Assembly (NCBI RefSeq): GCF_958979055.1
Contig: NC_084899.1
Location: 23,565,501 to 23,629,500, forward strand
Reading direction: 5' to 3'
Source: Alnus glutinosa
Taxonomy: Eukaryota; Streptophyta; Magnoliopsida; Fagales; Betulaceae
DNA length: 64,000 bases
Of this stretch, positions 22,877 to 36,367 are shown in pieces. Made by a program: the position numbers and the translations under genes. Positions within the stretch are counted from its first letter, which is position 1. Each line of letters begins with the position of its first letter. The notes beneath the pieces are model-generated. The model saw nothing but the letters and a program-made list of their open reading frames with translations. It did not search any database and was not told the origin of the DNA.

Positions 22877-24244
22877 CCCAAGGACTTTTTCTTCTATCTA
22901 TTCTCTTTCATTCTCGGAAAGTACTCGTGACTTTCCAACCATTTTACCTCTAGAGGCTAGTCAATCACATTACATTATCTGTATGAATTAATATTATTTT
23001 TCACACTAAAACAAAATAAATTATTGAAATCTTTAATTATGAACTAGTACTGTTGCACCAGTACTTGAATACTTGCTTTTAGTTAATTTCCAGTAATATA
23101 TATGCAAATTAATAAGGATATATTACCAAAATCCTGATTTAAAGAAATCTTGCTTTTTCCCAATATGGGGGATGGTTCTGCTCCTTAATTAAGAAGTTGA
23201 ACATTTCAAAAAAAAAAAAAAATCCAAAATGTATTCATTAACCTCTTGCTTAACAGAGTTCGAGTAGGTTTTGTAGAAAAGGGCAGTAAAATGTATCTTC
23301 TTGAGCTTTGTGTTAGCAAATTGAAAAATATTCCTATTTCGAAGAAAATAATGGTTGGTGGGGGTGCATTCAAAGACAACATGAGCAAAAGCCCATGGTT
23401 ACAAAACATGAAGTAAGCAAATTCTTGATATATAGAATTAGACAGGTTCCCTTCTTGTATTAGACGATCGAACTTGTAAACCTAAGTGACCCGGCCACTT
23501 GGCATTATCAACCTTTCTATTAGATCAAATAATTAGCTTACTAATGGATATTTTCTTTTGATCAGTAATTTTTTACTCCAAGTGGCCGGATCCGAAGGAA
23601 ATATAAGATTCGAGATAATGACCTCCGCTTCATAAAGCGTGGCGCTAGAATTAATGAGATTATAATATATCATATTGGGATACCTCTCATGGTCAGATTT
23701 TATTTTGTTATATTTAACTGTGTAAAAATTGTAGATATGTGGCAATATATATACCGTTAGATTTGTAAAATCTATTGTGTATAATGAAATAATTTATCTC
23801 AATTTCAAGTGAAATGAAAATGACGGGTTTGAATCTATTGTCAAAATATATAGCCACTCATATTTATGATATCATTTTAATATAGGACCTTTTTTTTTTC
23901 TTTTTTTCTTTTTTAACTACCGTATATTCCAATAGGGTACTTGCAGAAACTCAAAGAATCTCAAAATTTGGCTGATTATGGCAGGTAAAATTATTTATAG
24001 TCAAGATTAGATTATGCACATGAAACACTATAGAAGAAATATACAAGTCATAAGAGAGAAGTCATATGGAAAAAAAGTACTACCATTAGGGTTCAAGATT
24101 GCTGTCACTAACTCACTAGTGTTCAACCAGACGTTAGCCTTGGCCTTGAGATTATTCAGAAATACAAAAGATTATATTAGTATACATGGGGCCTCAAGGT
24201 CCATCATTTTCATTTACTAGATGCTACAAGAATGCCAATTTGTT
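22877..24244. other. Spacer and 3' flank of gene 3
   Basis: 22877-23640 holds no recognisable gene. It includes a perfect 12-bp inverted repeat (CCGGCCACTTGG at 23491-23502, complement at 23578-23589). 23641-24244 is the duplicate of 6061-6646 and is the 3' flank of gene 3. Confidence 0.6.
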
Positions 24245-27200
24245 CTATTTTTGAAGGCTTGTGAGATTGCTAATGGTCATCGTGTCCATTGGGTAGGAAT
24301 TGCAGGCTTGGGTTCGAGTTGACAATTCTTGTGCCACAAAACGCATGGTGGGTCGCGACTCTGGCTTGTCATCCACGCATTGTAAGGCTATAGTCACCAC
24401 AAATGCCACCTCCTGCGCCATTTGGCCTGTGGGTTGTGAGAGTACTTGATCTAGCACATCCTTTAAAAGAAAGTCTGCAGTGTCTGAAACTGGCATTGCT
24501 GTTGTTGATTTGGATGATGACAGGGAAGATAAGAGCTCCCTTGGGTGCCTTCCCATCATAACTTCTAATGCTACCACTCCAAAACTATAAACGTCGCATT
24601 TATCTGTTACTCGCATCGTGAATGCAAGCTCTGCACATCCAAAAAACAAGATCGACATCCGTTTAATGATAGAATATGAGCATGAAAACACATAAATTTG
24701 CTACACACTTCCTAGTATGAGAAGCCATCCACCGAATGAGGATCCCTTGCAATTTTCCATCTGAATTATAAAGAATTTTAGAGAACCTGATCCTACTCCA
24801 TTTATAGTTATAGTTATTATACGAAAGTAGTCTATCCTAAGACAAATACTTTAAATGAGCTGTACAAAAATGCAAAAACTAGATTGTTAGCTTACCCGGA
24901 GCCATGTAGCCATAAGACCCAGCAATTGTTGTCCAGTTAGTGGTATCTGAACTCAACAATCTTGCAGTACCAAAATCTGAGAGTCGGGGATCAAACTCTG
25001 ACTCCAGCAATATGTTGTTCATAGTTATGTCTCGGTGAACAATTTGAAGAGAGCAATCATGGTGCAAGTAAGCAATTGCATGAGCCACACCTTGCACAAT
25101 TTTCACCCTTCTACCCCAGTCTAGTTCTGCTTTCCCTTTCAACCCATACAATACATTTCCCAAACTGCCTTTCTCCACATATTCATAAACCAAGTACATG
25201 CACCCCCTAATGGAACAGAACCCATAAAGCCTAATGATATTGCGGTGCCTGACTTCTGTCAACACATGAATCTCATTCTCAAAACTCTTGCGACTGGCTA
25301 TTGGAATGTCACTGGAGTCTGACATGTTAAGTCTTTTAACTGCAACAATCTGACCTGTTGTCAATGCCGCTTTGTAAACGCTTCCAAATCCTCCTTTTCC
25401 AATGCAGTACTTCTCATGGAAGTTTTCTGTGGCCTTCACGAGATCCCCGAATGTGAATTTACCTTCTCTTTCCCATATCAGTGACTCAGCCTTCTCATCA
25501 TACTCTCCAATTGTTCTGCTTTCTTCATCGAGGGGTTTTGTCCTCCGATAACATATTATGAGTCCAGCAACAATGATTGCAAACAGCAATAGGCCACAGA
25601 TAGGAACGAGGATAACTAATAGAGTTGTATTAGAATGTTTTTTCTTTCTGGAATCTGTGTGACAAGGAGATAGTCTTTCTGCATCTCCACACAAACCTGA
25701 GTTTCCAACATAAGCTTTCGCAGGTGCATCTTTGAAAACTGGACTAGTTGGGATCGAACCTGTTAAATTGTTGTATGAAAAATCAATGGAGGTATTGCGT
25801 AGACTAATCATGCCGGTAAACGATGACGGGATTTCCCCTGAAAGTTGGTTATGTGACACATTAAGACTCTCCAATGATGAAAGCTTCGCAAGGTTTTGAG
25901 GAATATTTCCTGAGAGTCGATTGCTGCTGAGGTCCAACAATGACTGCAACGCGACTAAGTTACCAAGCTCGGATGGTATTACCCCTGACAGGTTGTTGTT
26001 GCTCAAGTCCAAGATCAATAATTTACCACAATTCCCAAGTTCTTTTGGTATGTTCCCTGTCAAACTGTTTCTAGACAAATCAAGAATGCTAAGTTCACTC
26101 AAATTGCCTAGACTCCGAGGAATCTCTCCTGTCAAATGGTTCCTGCCCAAATTGAGCTTGTACAGCAGGCTTAGATTTCCAAGTACAGTTGGAATTTCCC
26201 CGGACAATTCGTTGGAGTCCAGATTCAAAACCCCCAGTTGAGTCAACTTTCCAAGCTCTACTGGGATTTTTCCAGAAATTCTGTTTCTGTCCATCTGCAA
26301 ATCAGTGAGAGATTCACATTCTCCCCATTCCGCTGAGATTTCACCAACAAATTGATTGTGACTAAGATAAATGACACTAAGATTTCGATGAAATCCAAAT
26401 GCATTTGTAATGTTTCCATTGAATCGGTTCCCTTCAAGCCGCACTCTCTTTAGTTGCTTGCAATTTCTCAAGCACTCTGGCAATGGCCCTGTGAAGTTGT
26501 TGCTATTCACTGTGAGCTCTTGAAGACCAAAGCTGCTGCACAATTCAGGTGGCAATTCTCCAGAGAAATTGTTGTCGAAAAACCTAACTTTGCTCAGATT
26601 ACTATACTTCCCAAAGTCAATCGGAACAGTGCCCGAGAAGTTATTGGTGAAAAGAGAGATTGTTGCTAAACTAGTGAGGCGAGAAATGGTGTCCGGAAAC
26701 TCCCCATAGAGTTGGTTAGTGTTGAGATCAAGAGTCTTCAGCGATGTCATATTTCCAATCTCCGGTGGGATTGTGCCAGTGAGATTGTTGGAGTAAAGTT
26801 GTAAGACTCTAAGGTTTGTGAGGTTCCAAACTGTCAGAGGAATTGGGCCAGAGAGGTGGTTTTGTGAAAGGTCTAATTCCGGCAAATCTTTCAAGTTCCC
26901 AATCTCGGATGGAATTGAGCCAGAAAGCTTATTTTTAAACAGATAAAGATATTGAAGCTTTGTCAATAAGCCTATTTCCGGTGGAATTTCTCCAGTGAAA
27001 AGGTTGTCCTGAAGTTGCAAAGAGGTTAACTCGGTCCAATTGGAGAGAAAATGCGGTGAGATCACACCAGAGAGAGAATTAGAAGATAAACCCAATTCTG
27101 TAATTTTAGTCAGGTTGGTCAAGGACAATGGCAATTCCCCAGTGAATGAATTTTGAGCCAGGGCCAAGAAGGTGAGATTTGTACAAAACCCAAGCTCAGA

Positions 27201-28130
27201 AGGAATTGTAGAATTCAACCTATTCATACTAAGATAGAGTCTCCCGAGCTCCTTGAGCTGGCCTATTGAAGAAGGAATACTCCCTTCCAATGAATTGTTG
27301 AACAATTCTATAGTCTGAAGATTTGACATTGCTCCAATATCCTCAGGAATTAGACCACTGAAATTGTTATTTCCTAGAAAAAGATGTTTGAGCTTGGAAA
27401 GGTGGGAAATGTTTGGTGACAATGGTCCTCGGAATAAATTATCAAAAAGATTAAGGTATTCAAGCTTGCCCAGATTGGTAAATAAAGATTCGGGTATTGG
27501 TCCAGTCAAATGATTCTGGGACAAATCCAAGGACGTCAAGTTCTTACAATCAACTATAAATCCTGGGAACCCTGAAGTGAGTTTATTGTAATTAAAGCCA
27601 AGATGGGTCAACAATGGCATGGCAGAAAACTTAGACCAATCAGGATTTACTAAGTAGTTTGATCCAAGGTCTAAGTACCATGCCTTTTGAAGATTGTTAA
27701 TCTGATATGGGATTGTCCCATCGAGATAGTTGTCGAGAAGACTTACATACTGAAGCTCCGTCAGCCGGCCTATCTCCGAAGGTATTGGTCCGCTGAGATT
27801 GTTGTGGCTGAGGTCGAAGCGGGTGAGATTAAGGAACGGAGTGAAGTTGAAGTGGGCCAGTGTTCCGTTGAGCTTGGCACCTGAGAGGTCTATCTCGGAG
27901 ACTGTTCCGGTTGAGTCGTCGCAGGCAATGCTTGTCCAGTTGCAAAGGTTGCTGAGGTTGGCGAGGGACCATGAAGTGAGAAGAGGGGGAATAGGGGAGA
28001 GGCTGTTTTTCCATTTGACAAGAGCTTCTGCTTGTGTTGCCGGTGACGCTGTGATCTGTAATGAAAGTATGGAGATCGTCAGAAAGAGACAGTGAAGCAA
28101 AAGAAGAGGCGGCTTGGGATTTGCTGCCAT
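24245..28130 (-). CDS. LRR receptor-like kinase, MIK2-like (gene 3, complete)
   Basis: Two exons, 28130-24896 and 24630-24245, with the same splice join as gene 2 and the same length, 1206 residues. Signal peptide, LRR N-cap with paired cysteines, about 25 LRRs, cysteine cap, membrane helix and RD-type kinase are all intact: [32 protein letters not shown], and C-terminal [12 protein letters not shown]. It carries the extra 24-residue LRR missing from gene 1 and keeps the alanine of VAVK lost in gene 2. Differences from gene 2 are mostly substitutions in solvent-exposed LRR positions and a few in the kinase C-lobe (VVTIALQ versus VVAVALQ). The start is placed at the shared MAANPKPP; an upstream in-frame ATG exists as in gene 2. 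Probable membrane receptor; ligand unknown. Confidence 0.92.
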
Positions 28131-28157
28131 GCCTGCCTTTTGACTCTCACATGTCAT

Positions 28158-31100
28158 GTTTTTTTATCTATTTTATAGCCTTGAATGCACATGTTTGTTC
28201 CTTTTTGAGCTTTTCTCCCTTAAAAAATAGCTTTCACAAATGTTGTTGGACAACGGGACAAGGATGCTATTTTACAACGACTTTTTATACACTGTCCCTG
28301 TAGAATCTGTAGATGAGGATTGAGACCCACCGTATTCAATGAATCAATGGGGTGGAATATTTTTTGTGGGCCATTTATTTTAAATGAATGGCCTAGATGT
28401 TGACAATAAGGTATAAAGCTATGAAAAAAGTTTTTTTTGGGTGGGTGTTTGTTAACCTGACCATTTAGTAAATCAAAACTTTTTTAAATAAAATAAAATC
28501 AAAACTTCTCTTTTTTTTTTTTCATAACTGTTGTTTTTTTTTTAAAGGGTACAAGGTATGAGGCTAAAGAGAGACGCTTTCTTTTTTAGTAAGTCAAAAG
28601 ATAATTTTTTGTTTAAAATTTTTCTACGACTTAAACTTAAAGCGCGAGAACCCAATAAAAATATACTCAATTCTCATTAGTAATATTCTACTTTTTTAAT
28701 ATGTAACATTTTTTAAGGGATCCTGATCTAGCTGAATTTAAGAGTGGTTGAATCACTCCTAAACACTTTATAGTAAATAAAGTAGCCTTTATAACATAGA
28801 CAACCTTGATAAATATGTGTCTACCTATGTTCCGTCTTATAAGGTGTTTTTAGAAACTCTTTTTGGAATTAATGAATCAAGTCATGAATATTGTTAAATC
28901 ATAACTTATTTCAAAATTAAACTTATAAAAATAAGTAAATTTAATCGGTTAAGATTTGCCATGCGGTTCATCCAAACCATGGCTACTTGGTGTTTGCTTT
29001 CTTTGTATAAAATGGTAGCGGTAATTTAAGTATGAATGATGTGAGTCTCTGCTGTTATGGGGGAAGAGTGAGAGTTTTTTATAAGCAAATGGAAACTCCT
29101 TTCTTCTATTTGAGAGGCAAGGCTTGATATAATGAGTGAGATAATTAAGTCAAGCCTTCGGCGAATGAGGTGTGATTTTTGTGAGGTAATATTATCTGAT
29201 TCTCATCATCTGGTAGTGGGGATAATTAAACTGTGAAAGGGAATGTAACACACACCCATCAAACATGGTTAACCTATGAACCAGACGATGATATGATTAA
29301 TTCAGTTGAGAATTTCTAGGAGATAGAATAGGATTGAAAGTGGGTTGCCATTATTCATCCAAAAAGAAAAAAGAAAGTGGTTTGTCATTCTCAAGTTATC
29401 AGATCCACTGAATGATTTCGTTGCAATATAAATGATTGAATGAATAAAGGGGAGGTGGTTTAATATCTTCCCAATTTTTGACATAATCAGTCATAGATTT
29501 GTGTCATATTCACTGATTATATGAGGTGTGATTTTTGTGAGGTCATATTCATAGGTATATATAAGACCCTATGTCTTGATACGACTCGAATCCGATACTT
29601 AACATTTAAGGATTTCAATTTTTTATATGACCTATGAATCCAACACAAAATTAGTGAATTAAGGTTGAAGGGTCAGACCATATTTAACTAAATGGGTTGG
29701 ATTAAGAATTAAGATTGTCTTATATAGTATTATATTTCTGCATCAACACGACTCGAACTCGACACACAAATGTGAATTAACATCCCGGATAAGAATGCTG
29801 AGCAACTCTAATATGGTAAAAAGTTAGTAAGTAGTCTAATCAAGACTACCATTATAATTTTTTTTAAAAATCTAATCAAAAGTCTCATTATTCTCATTCA
29901 TAGAAAGTCTGAATGCTCATAAATTCTTAGAAAGTCCTATTTGTTTATTTGTTTTTCTTTTCTTTCTTTCTTTAAGTTCTATTTTCAAATTGATGAAGGT
30001 TTCTGACTTGTATAACTTTTTCTCCAACGTCAATTTAAATTAAATGCTCAAGAAAAATTAGGAAATCTTTGAAGTGTATAAATTTCCATCCTCTGGACTC
30101 TAGAATGATGATAAGATTGTGCAACGTAAGTGTGTATGAACACAATACTAAAGTCACATAGGAAAGTTCTCTTCTTTTTCTTTTTCTTACTTAAGAGTCA
30201 CGGGGCTGAGAGAAAAGAAAATAAAAATGAAGAAATTAGTGATGCTGACCCTTATCTCTCTTGGACCTATTCGCAAGTTGCGTAGTTGGAAATGGTACGT
30301 ATTTGGTAATATGAACATATATATAGTCAAAGGTCAAGGGGGAAATTTGAAGAACAGGAAAACGAAAGAATTTATTATGAAAGTTAATTGATATATGCCT
30401 TGAGACTTTTGTGGCAGATTCATTCTTTGATTTGGATTTTTGTACCAATTTATACGTTGGATTTGATGTGAATCCACAAAATTTCTTCTACAATTGACAC
30501 AAACTTCATGCATGCATTTAATGAGTAGATTTGTCAAGCGGATAGCTTACTAAGTCAAGCCTCCAGCGAATGAGGTGTGATTTTTGTGAGGTAATATTTT
30601 CTGATTCTCATTATTTGGTAGTGGGGATAATTAAACTGTGAAAGGGAATGTGACACACACCCATCAAACATGCATGGTTAACCTTAGGATCAGAGGATGA
30701 TATGATTAATTCAGTTGAGAATTTCTTGGAGATGGGATTGAAAGTGGGTTGCCATTATTCATCCAAAAAGAAAAAAGAAAGTGGGTTGCCATTGTCAAGT
30801 TATCAGATTCATTGAATGATTTCGTTGCAATATAAATGATTGAATGAATAAAGGGGAGGTGGTTTAATATCCTCTCAATTTTTGACACAACAAGTGAATA
30901 CGACACAAATTTAATACAAAATTAGCGGGTTATAATTGAAAGTCTAACTTAAATAGGTTAAGTTAGAATTGATCCATAGGGTCTTATACATACCTATGTC
31001 TCAACACGACTCGAATCCGATACTCAACATTTAGGGCTGACAATTTTTAACACAACCCACAAACTCGACATGAATCCAACACAAAATTAACGAATTAAAG

Positions 31101-31497
31101 TTGAATGGTCAGACCCCATTTAATTAAATAGGTTGGGTTAAGAATTAAGATTGTCTTATATAATATTATATTTCTGCCTCGACACGCGAACGCAAATTAA
31201 TACCCCACATAAAAATGCTAAGCAACTCTAATATGGTAAAAAGTTAGTAAAGAGTTTCTAATCAAAGCTACCAATTATAGTTTTAAAAAAATTATAATCA
31301 AAAGTCTCATTATTCACATTCATAAAAAGTCTGAATGCTCATAAATTCTTTGAAAGTCCTTTATTTGTTTTTTCTTTTTCTTTTTTTAAGTTCTATTTTC
31401 ACATTGTTTGAAAGTTTTTTGCGTGTATAACTTTTTTTCCAACTTCAATTTAAATTAAATGCTCAAGAAAAAAAAGGCGTGTATAACTTTTTCTCCA
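28158..31497. other. Upstream flank of gene 3, duplicated block with an internal tandem repeat
   Basis: 28220-30550 aligns with 11530-13885 upstream of gene 2. At about 30551, after the shared phrase GATAGCTTACTAA, the sequence jumps back and repeats 29146-30080 as 30552-31480, a partial tandem copy absent from the gene 2 block. No gene is visible; short frames are not conserved between copies. Confidence 0.7.
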
Positions 31498-31741
31498 ACA
31501 TCAACTTAAATTAAAGGGATAATTGCACCGTTGGTCCCTGTGGTATACCATAATTATTTTTTACTCCCTATGGTTTAAAAAGTTCATGGGAGGTCCTCAT
31601 GATATGCAATAATTACAAATCGATCCCTGGCGTCAAATTCTGTTAAAATTTTTAACAGATTCCGTCAAATGCCACGTCAGCAACACTTGTCTACCGTAAT
31701 AAAAATATATAAATTTATTAAAAAAATAAATAAAAATACTT

Positions 31742-31783
<42 letters not shown>

Positions 31784-31867
31784 GAAGGAGCCGGCCACCC
31801 CCAAACCGCCCCCAGCCACTGGGGGTGGCCGTAGGGGTGGCGCACGGCCACCCCTGGAAGATCCAGG
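31498..31867. repeat. Unclassified dispersed repeat, GC-rich right end
   Basis: It starts GGGATAATTGCACCGTTGG and has phrases typical of a widespread plant non-autonomous repeat (GGTCCCTGTGG, CAAATCGATCCCTGG, GCCACGTCAGCA). An A-rich run follows (31746-31780), then a GC-rich foldback made of GGCCACCCC/GGGGTGGCC words. The segment interrupts the duplicated RLK flank. No ends or target duplication were resolved. Confidence 0.5.
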
Positions 31868-32938
31868 CAGGGGCGGACTAGCTTTAGGGCCAGCAGGGGC
31901 CGTGGCCCCTGCTTGCCCCTGAAAAAAAAAAAAAAAAAAAATAAAAAAATTACTATACTAGTCTAAAATTCCCAAGTTGGCTCCACCAAGGCCACCATCA
32001 CTATCCAGTAGCCATTTTTTTTTTTTTTTAGGGGCCCACAGCATGGTTTTTTCAGTTGAATACCAAAATCAGTTCATTGCTTCTTAGTTCTTTGGTTCTT
32101 CCGTCTATTATCCTCTACTCTAGCCTTCTATTAGCACTTAGCAGTTTATCAGAAGTGAGGAGTCCATTGTCCAAGACACTCCATCAGTCGATTCAGACTT
32201 TCAGTTTCAGTCCATCTCACATGCTGCCCTGCAGCACCTCAAGCACGCACGGCTCAAGAAATGAAATGATAGAAGATAAAAAAAAAAAAAAAAAAAAAAA
32301 AAGGGAAAAAAACCTGTAAAAGCTCTTAGACAAAGAACTAAAGAACGAACGAAAAACACAAAAAAAAGAACGAACGAACGAACAAACGAAAAAATAATTA
32401 AAAAAAAAGCCTGCACAGCTGCACTGCGCCACTACCAGTCTGCCGGTGACTGCCGACTGGTGTCGGTAGGGAAAATAACCGAGGATTTGCCTCTCGGTTT
32501 TTATCGTTTTTCTTTACAATGTAGGAGCACTAACTTTCTTGGCTCTTTGTTATTTAGGGTTTTTATGCTAATTCTTGGATATGATCCTGATATGAGGGGG
32601 GTTTCTTTGCGGATTTTCGTTGTTGAAATTTTCTGCCTTTTACGGTTTTACCCAGAAATTTCTTGCAATTTCAGGATTTGTGTGATCATTTTTGGAACTT
32701 TCTAGGGTTTTGGATTTGCGTTTGGTGATTTGAATATCATTTTCCTATGGTAATTTCACCGAATTTTAGGGCTTATGGAAGTTGAAAAATGAAAATGCAT
32801 TGCCGCTGTTTGGTTACTGTAGGTTTCAACGTATATCTTATGAGTTATGGAAATTTGTTAGGCTCTGTTTGGCTGTTGGGAAAATTGAGGAAAAGAAACG
32901 AAAATTGAATGTCTATTTTTCAGAATAAAATGGGTTCA

Positions 32939-32980
<42 letters not shown>

Positions 32981-35790
32981 ATTTGGTAGTTCTTTTGGTT
33001 ATATTGGTTGTGATCAACATACTGTTTGGTCGGTGAGAAAATGTAAGAAAAATAAAATCTTGACTATTTCTCTGAGCAACTGAAAGGATCTTCAGGTTTA
33101 AAATAAGCTAAAATTAATGCAAATTAGGTGATGACGGTTAGTAGGATCAGATTTTCCAGGATTCCAAACGATAAATCATGTAGCAATGCAAAGTATTCAT
33201 TCCCTTCTGGCCTTCTTCTGTCGTTCATTCAATTGGCATTTTCTTTTGAGTTGGATAGAATTTTGGATTTTGCTTGCTCCAAACTCTTGTTGGATTATGG
33301 ATTTTCTTTCAGCTCTCGAGGCCTGTGGTGTAAAAGTCCTAATCATAGAGTTCAAGATATACCTTGGTTATACTTATTTAAGTTTAATGCTTGTTAGTCC
33401 ATTATCTGAAGCATATCACCTTTATTATGTTTTTTTCGGAAATGTGCAAACCCCACATTCATTGGCTGTTTAACTTTTTCATGCAGAAATCAGAGTCATC
33501 AGATTCAGAAGCTACTGATAACTTTTTTTATTACCGTGAGTGGTGTTTGTGGCTGTGGACCTGTGGACCTGTGGTGGAAAAAGAAGCTGAAGTGAAAGTG
33601 TGAAACTCAGAAACTTTGAAGTGTGGAAGTTGGGCATTGCTTCTCTACTATACTTGTGCTGATCTTGTGACTCTTGTCTACAAGGTAATTTCTCTATTCA
33701 AATTTTCATAATATTTTTTGGTTTTGGGTTATATATGAAATTATGAATGATATTAGTTTTGAAGTTTTTAGTTTTTCATATTATTATTTTTAGTTTAGTA
33801 TTATATAGACTCTTGTTTTTTTTTGGCTTTTTTTTTTTTAGGTTGTATGATTGTTACTTGTTAGACTCTGATAATTTTTTTTTTTTTTTTTTTCGTTGAT
33901 AGTTTGATTGTATCTTATGGGGTTGTAATTTAATTTGGAAAATTTAGGTTCATCAAGCATGTCAAAGTTTAAAACTATCGAGTCATTCTTCAAAAGAAAA
34001 GAAGTTGATGTTCCAGAAAGTAATCCACCATTGAATTTTAATGCTGAAACTTCAAATCTCAAAGAACGTCCTCTTAAATCTCAAAGGATTGAAGTTGAAG
34101 AACATCCTTATGAATCTCTAATTGTGGAAGCTCAAGAGATTCCTTTTAAATCCTCCACGCTTAATGTTAACGAAGTTGATGGTTTTTCTATAGAACGGGA
34201 TCCAGGAAAACGTCCTCCGATGTGGGACTATCCAGTCAATCGACGTGATGAAATAAGAATGGCTTATTTGAAAGCACATCCATATCAAATTTTGCGTAAA
34301 GACTATCCATTTTCTGGACCAAAAAATCATCTCCGTCGTTTTCAAGCTTCATGGTTCACACAATTTTCATCTTGGCTTGAATATTCTCCTACTACAGATG
34401 CCGCATATTGTCTACCATGTTATCTTTTTACAATGAAACCAGTTGGACGTCATGGATGGGATGTATTTATCACCAAGGGATTTAGAAATTGGAAAAAGGT
34501 TAACGATGGAAAGAAATGTGCCTTTTTGACTCATATTGGAGAGGATCCTTGTTCACCCCATAATAATGCTGTGAAATCTTGTGAGGATTTAAAACAACAA
34601 TCACAGCATATCGATAAATTATTGAATGCACAAAGTACTGAACAAATTCAAAATAATCGACTACGTGTAAAAACTTCTATTGATGTTGTTCGGTGGCTTG
34701 CATTTCAAGGATGTGCTTTTAGAGGTCATGATGAGACTCCTGATTCAAAAAATCGAGGTAATTTTCTTGAGATGATTAAAATTTTGGCATCATATAATGA
34801 AAAAGTTGCAACAGTTGTTTTGGAAAATGCTCCTAAATCTGCAAAGTATACTTCACATAGAATTCAAAAGGAGATTTTGCAAGTCATGGCAAGTAAAGTG
34901 CGAGATAAAATTCGTGAAGATATTGGAGACTCTAAATTTTGTATTATTGTTGATGAAGCACGAGATGAGTCTAAAAGAGAACAAATGGCTATTGTTCTGA
35001 GATTTGTTGACAAATATGATTTTATACAAGAACGCTTCTTTGATCTTGTTCATGTTAAAGATACATCGGCATTGACTCTCAAGAATAAAATATCTGATGT
35101 TCTTTCTCATCATGGACTTGACATTCAAAATATTCGTGGACAAGGATATGATGGTGCTAGCAATATGCGTGGTGAATGGAAAGGATTGCAGGCATTATTT
35201 CTTAATGATTGTCCTTATGCATACTATGTTCATTGTTTTGCTCACCGATTGCAATTAGCATTAGTTGCTGCATCTAGAGAAGTGGTTTCTGTTCATGAGT
35301 TCTTCACAAATTTGAATTTCATTATCAATATGGTTGGTGCTTCATGTAAACGTCACGATCAACTACAAGCTGCTCAAGCAGAAAAAATTGCACATATGCG
35401 AGCTATTGGTGATCTTAAAACTGGAAAAGGAGCTAACCAAATTGGCACTTTGAAACGAGCTGGTGATACTCGTTGGGGTTCTCATTATAATTCTATTTGC
35501 AGCCTAATAAGTATGTTTAATGCTACTTGTTCAGTGCTTGAAATAATTAGAAGAGAATGAGCTAATTACTCTCAACGGGGAGATGCTAATGCTGCTTATA
35601 AAATGGTTACATCCTTCGAATTCATTTTTATTTTACATTTGATGAAGGAAATCATGGGTATCACTGATGTTCTTTGTCAAGCTTTGCAGCAAAAATCTCA
35701 AGACATTTTGAATGCTATTAATTCAGTTTCTACTGCAAAAAAACTTATCCAAAAGCTGAGAGATGATGATTGGGAGAAATTGCTTGAGAA
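31868..35790 (+). mobile_element. hAT-type transposon, right end missing
   Basis: The left terminus CAGGGGCGGA, followed by GGCC-rich subterminal sequence, is the usual end of plant hAT elements encoding TTF-zinc-finger transposases. Inside are a non-coding leader (with T/A tracts and a GA microsatellite at 32942-32976), a likely leader intron (donor CAAG|GTAATT at 33681-33686, acceptor near 33948), and the transposase. The element stops inside the coding region at about 35790, where RLK-flank sequence resumes, so it has no right terminus and no target duplication can be tested. Confidence 0.75.
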
Positions 35791-35836
35791 CCCAATTTCG
35801 TACAAATGTTTAAGGTGCAACAGCCCTTTTGACTAA
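33959..35836 (+). pseudogene. hAT transposase, TTF zinc finger / ZMYM1-like, truncated
   Basis: Start ATG at MSKFKTIESFFKRKE. A TTF-type zinc finger lies in the first third (PYQILRKDYPFSG, AYCLPCYLF). A DUF4371-like transposase core follows, with putative catalytic aspartates in CIIVDEARDES and GQGYDGASNMRG, then HCFAHRLQLAL and TRWGSHYNSI. One TGA at 35558-35560 interrupts the frame, which otherwise continues in the same phase (YSQRGDANAAYKMV ... DDWEKLLEN) until about 35790. There host flank replaces the C-terminal third, including the glutamate of the DDE triad and the hAT dimerisation domain. The product cannot transpose. The last codons to 35836 are flank DNA read in frame by chance. Confidence 0.85.
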
Positions 35837-36331
35837 TATATATATATATATGTATATGAAACTTTAAGAATTAATTTTAAGATTGTGAAGATTTAATTTT
35901 CACTGTGAATTGGGGTGCGTTTGGTAAAGTTTGTTATGGTCTTTTTTTTTTTAATAGAAATAAGAAGTGGTTGACTTGATATAAAGTAGAAAGCAATTTT
36001 GAATTTTTTATATGAAAACATGAAAAATATTTTGTTTTGTAGTGAATTTTTTTTGTTTAAATAACAATAAAAAGTTATTAATGTAATATAAAAAGTAAAA
36101 AAAATTAAAATGTTTTGAACGTAATTTTTTAAAAGAAATTGAAGTTGGAGGGAAATGAGTTTGCCAAACAAGCCCCAAGGTTTCTGTCATTTCAAATCAA
36201 TGGAGAGGAGCCTTATCCGATCAAATGAAATCACAGTAATCAAAGGGTGGAGGGAGCAAGTTCTATTCTACAATAGCATCCGAAGGTCTCGTTTGCTTCG
36301 TGAAATAAAATGACTATTTTTATGTTTTTCT

Positions 36332-36367
<36 letters not shown>

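Noticed and set aside
32056..32432. Short frames on both strands near the hAT left end
   Set aside because: They are created by poly-A/T and AACGA repeats in the element leader, with no motif.
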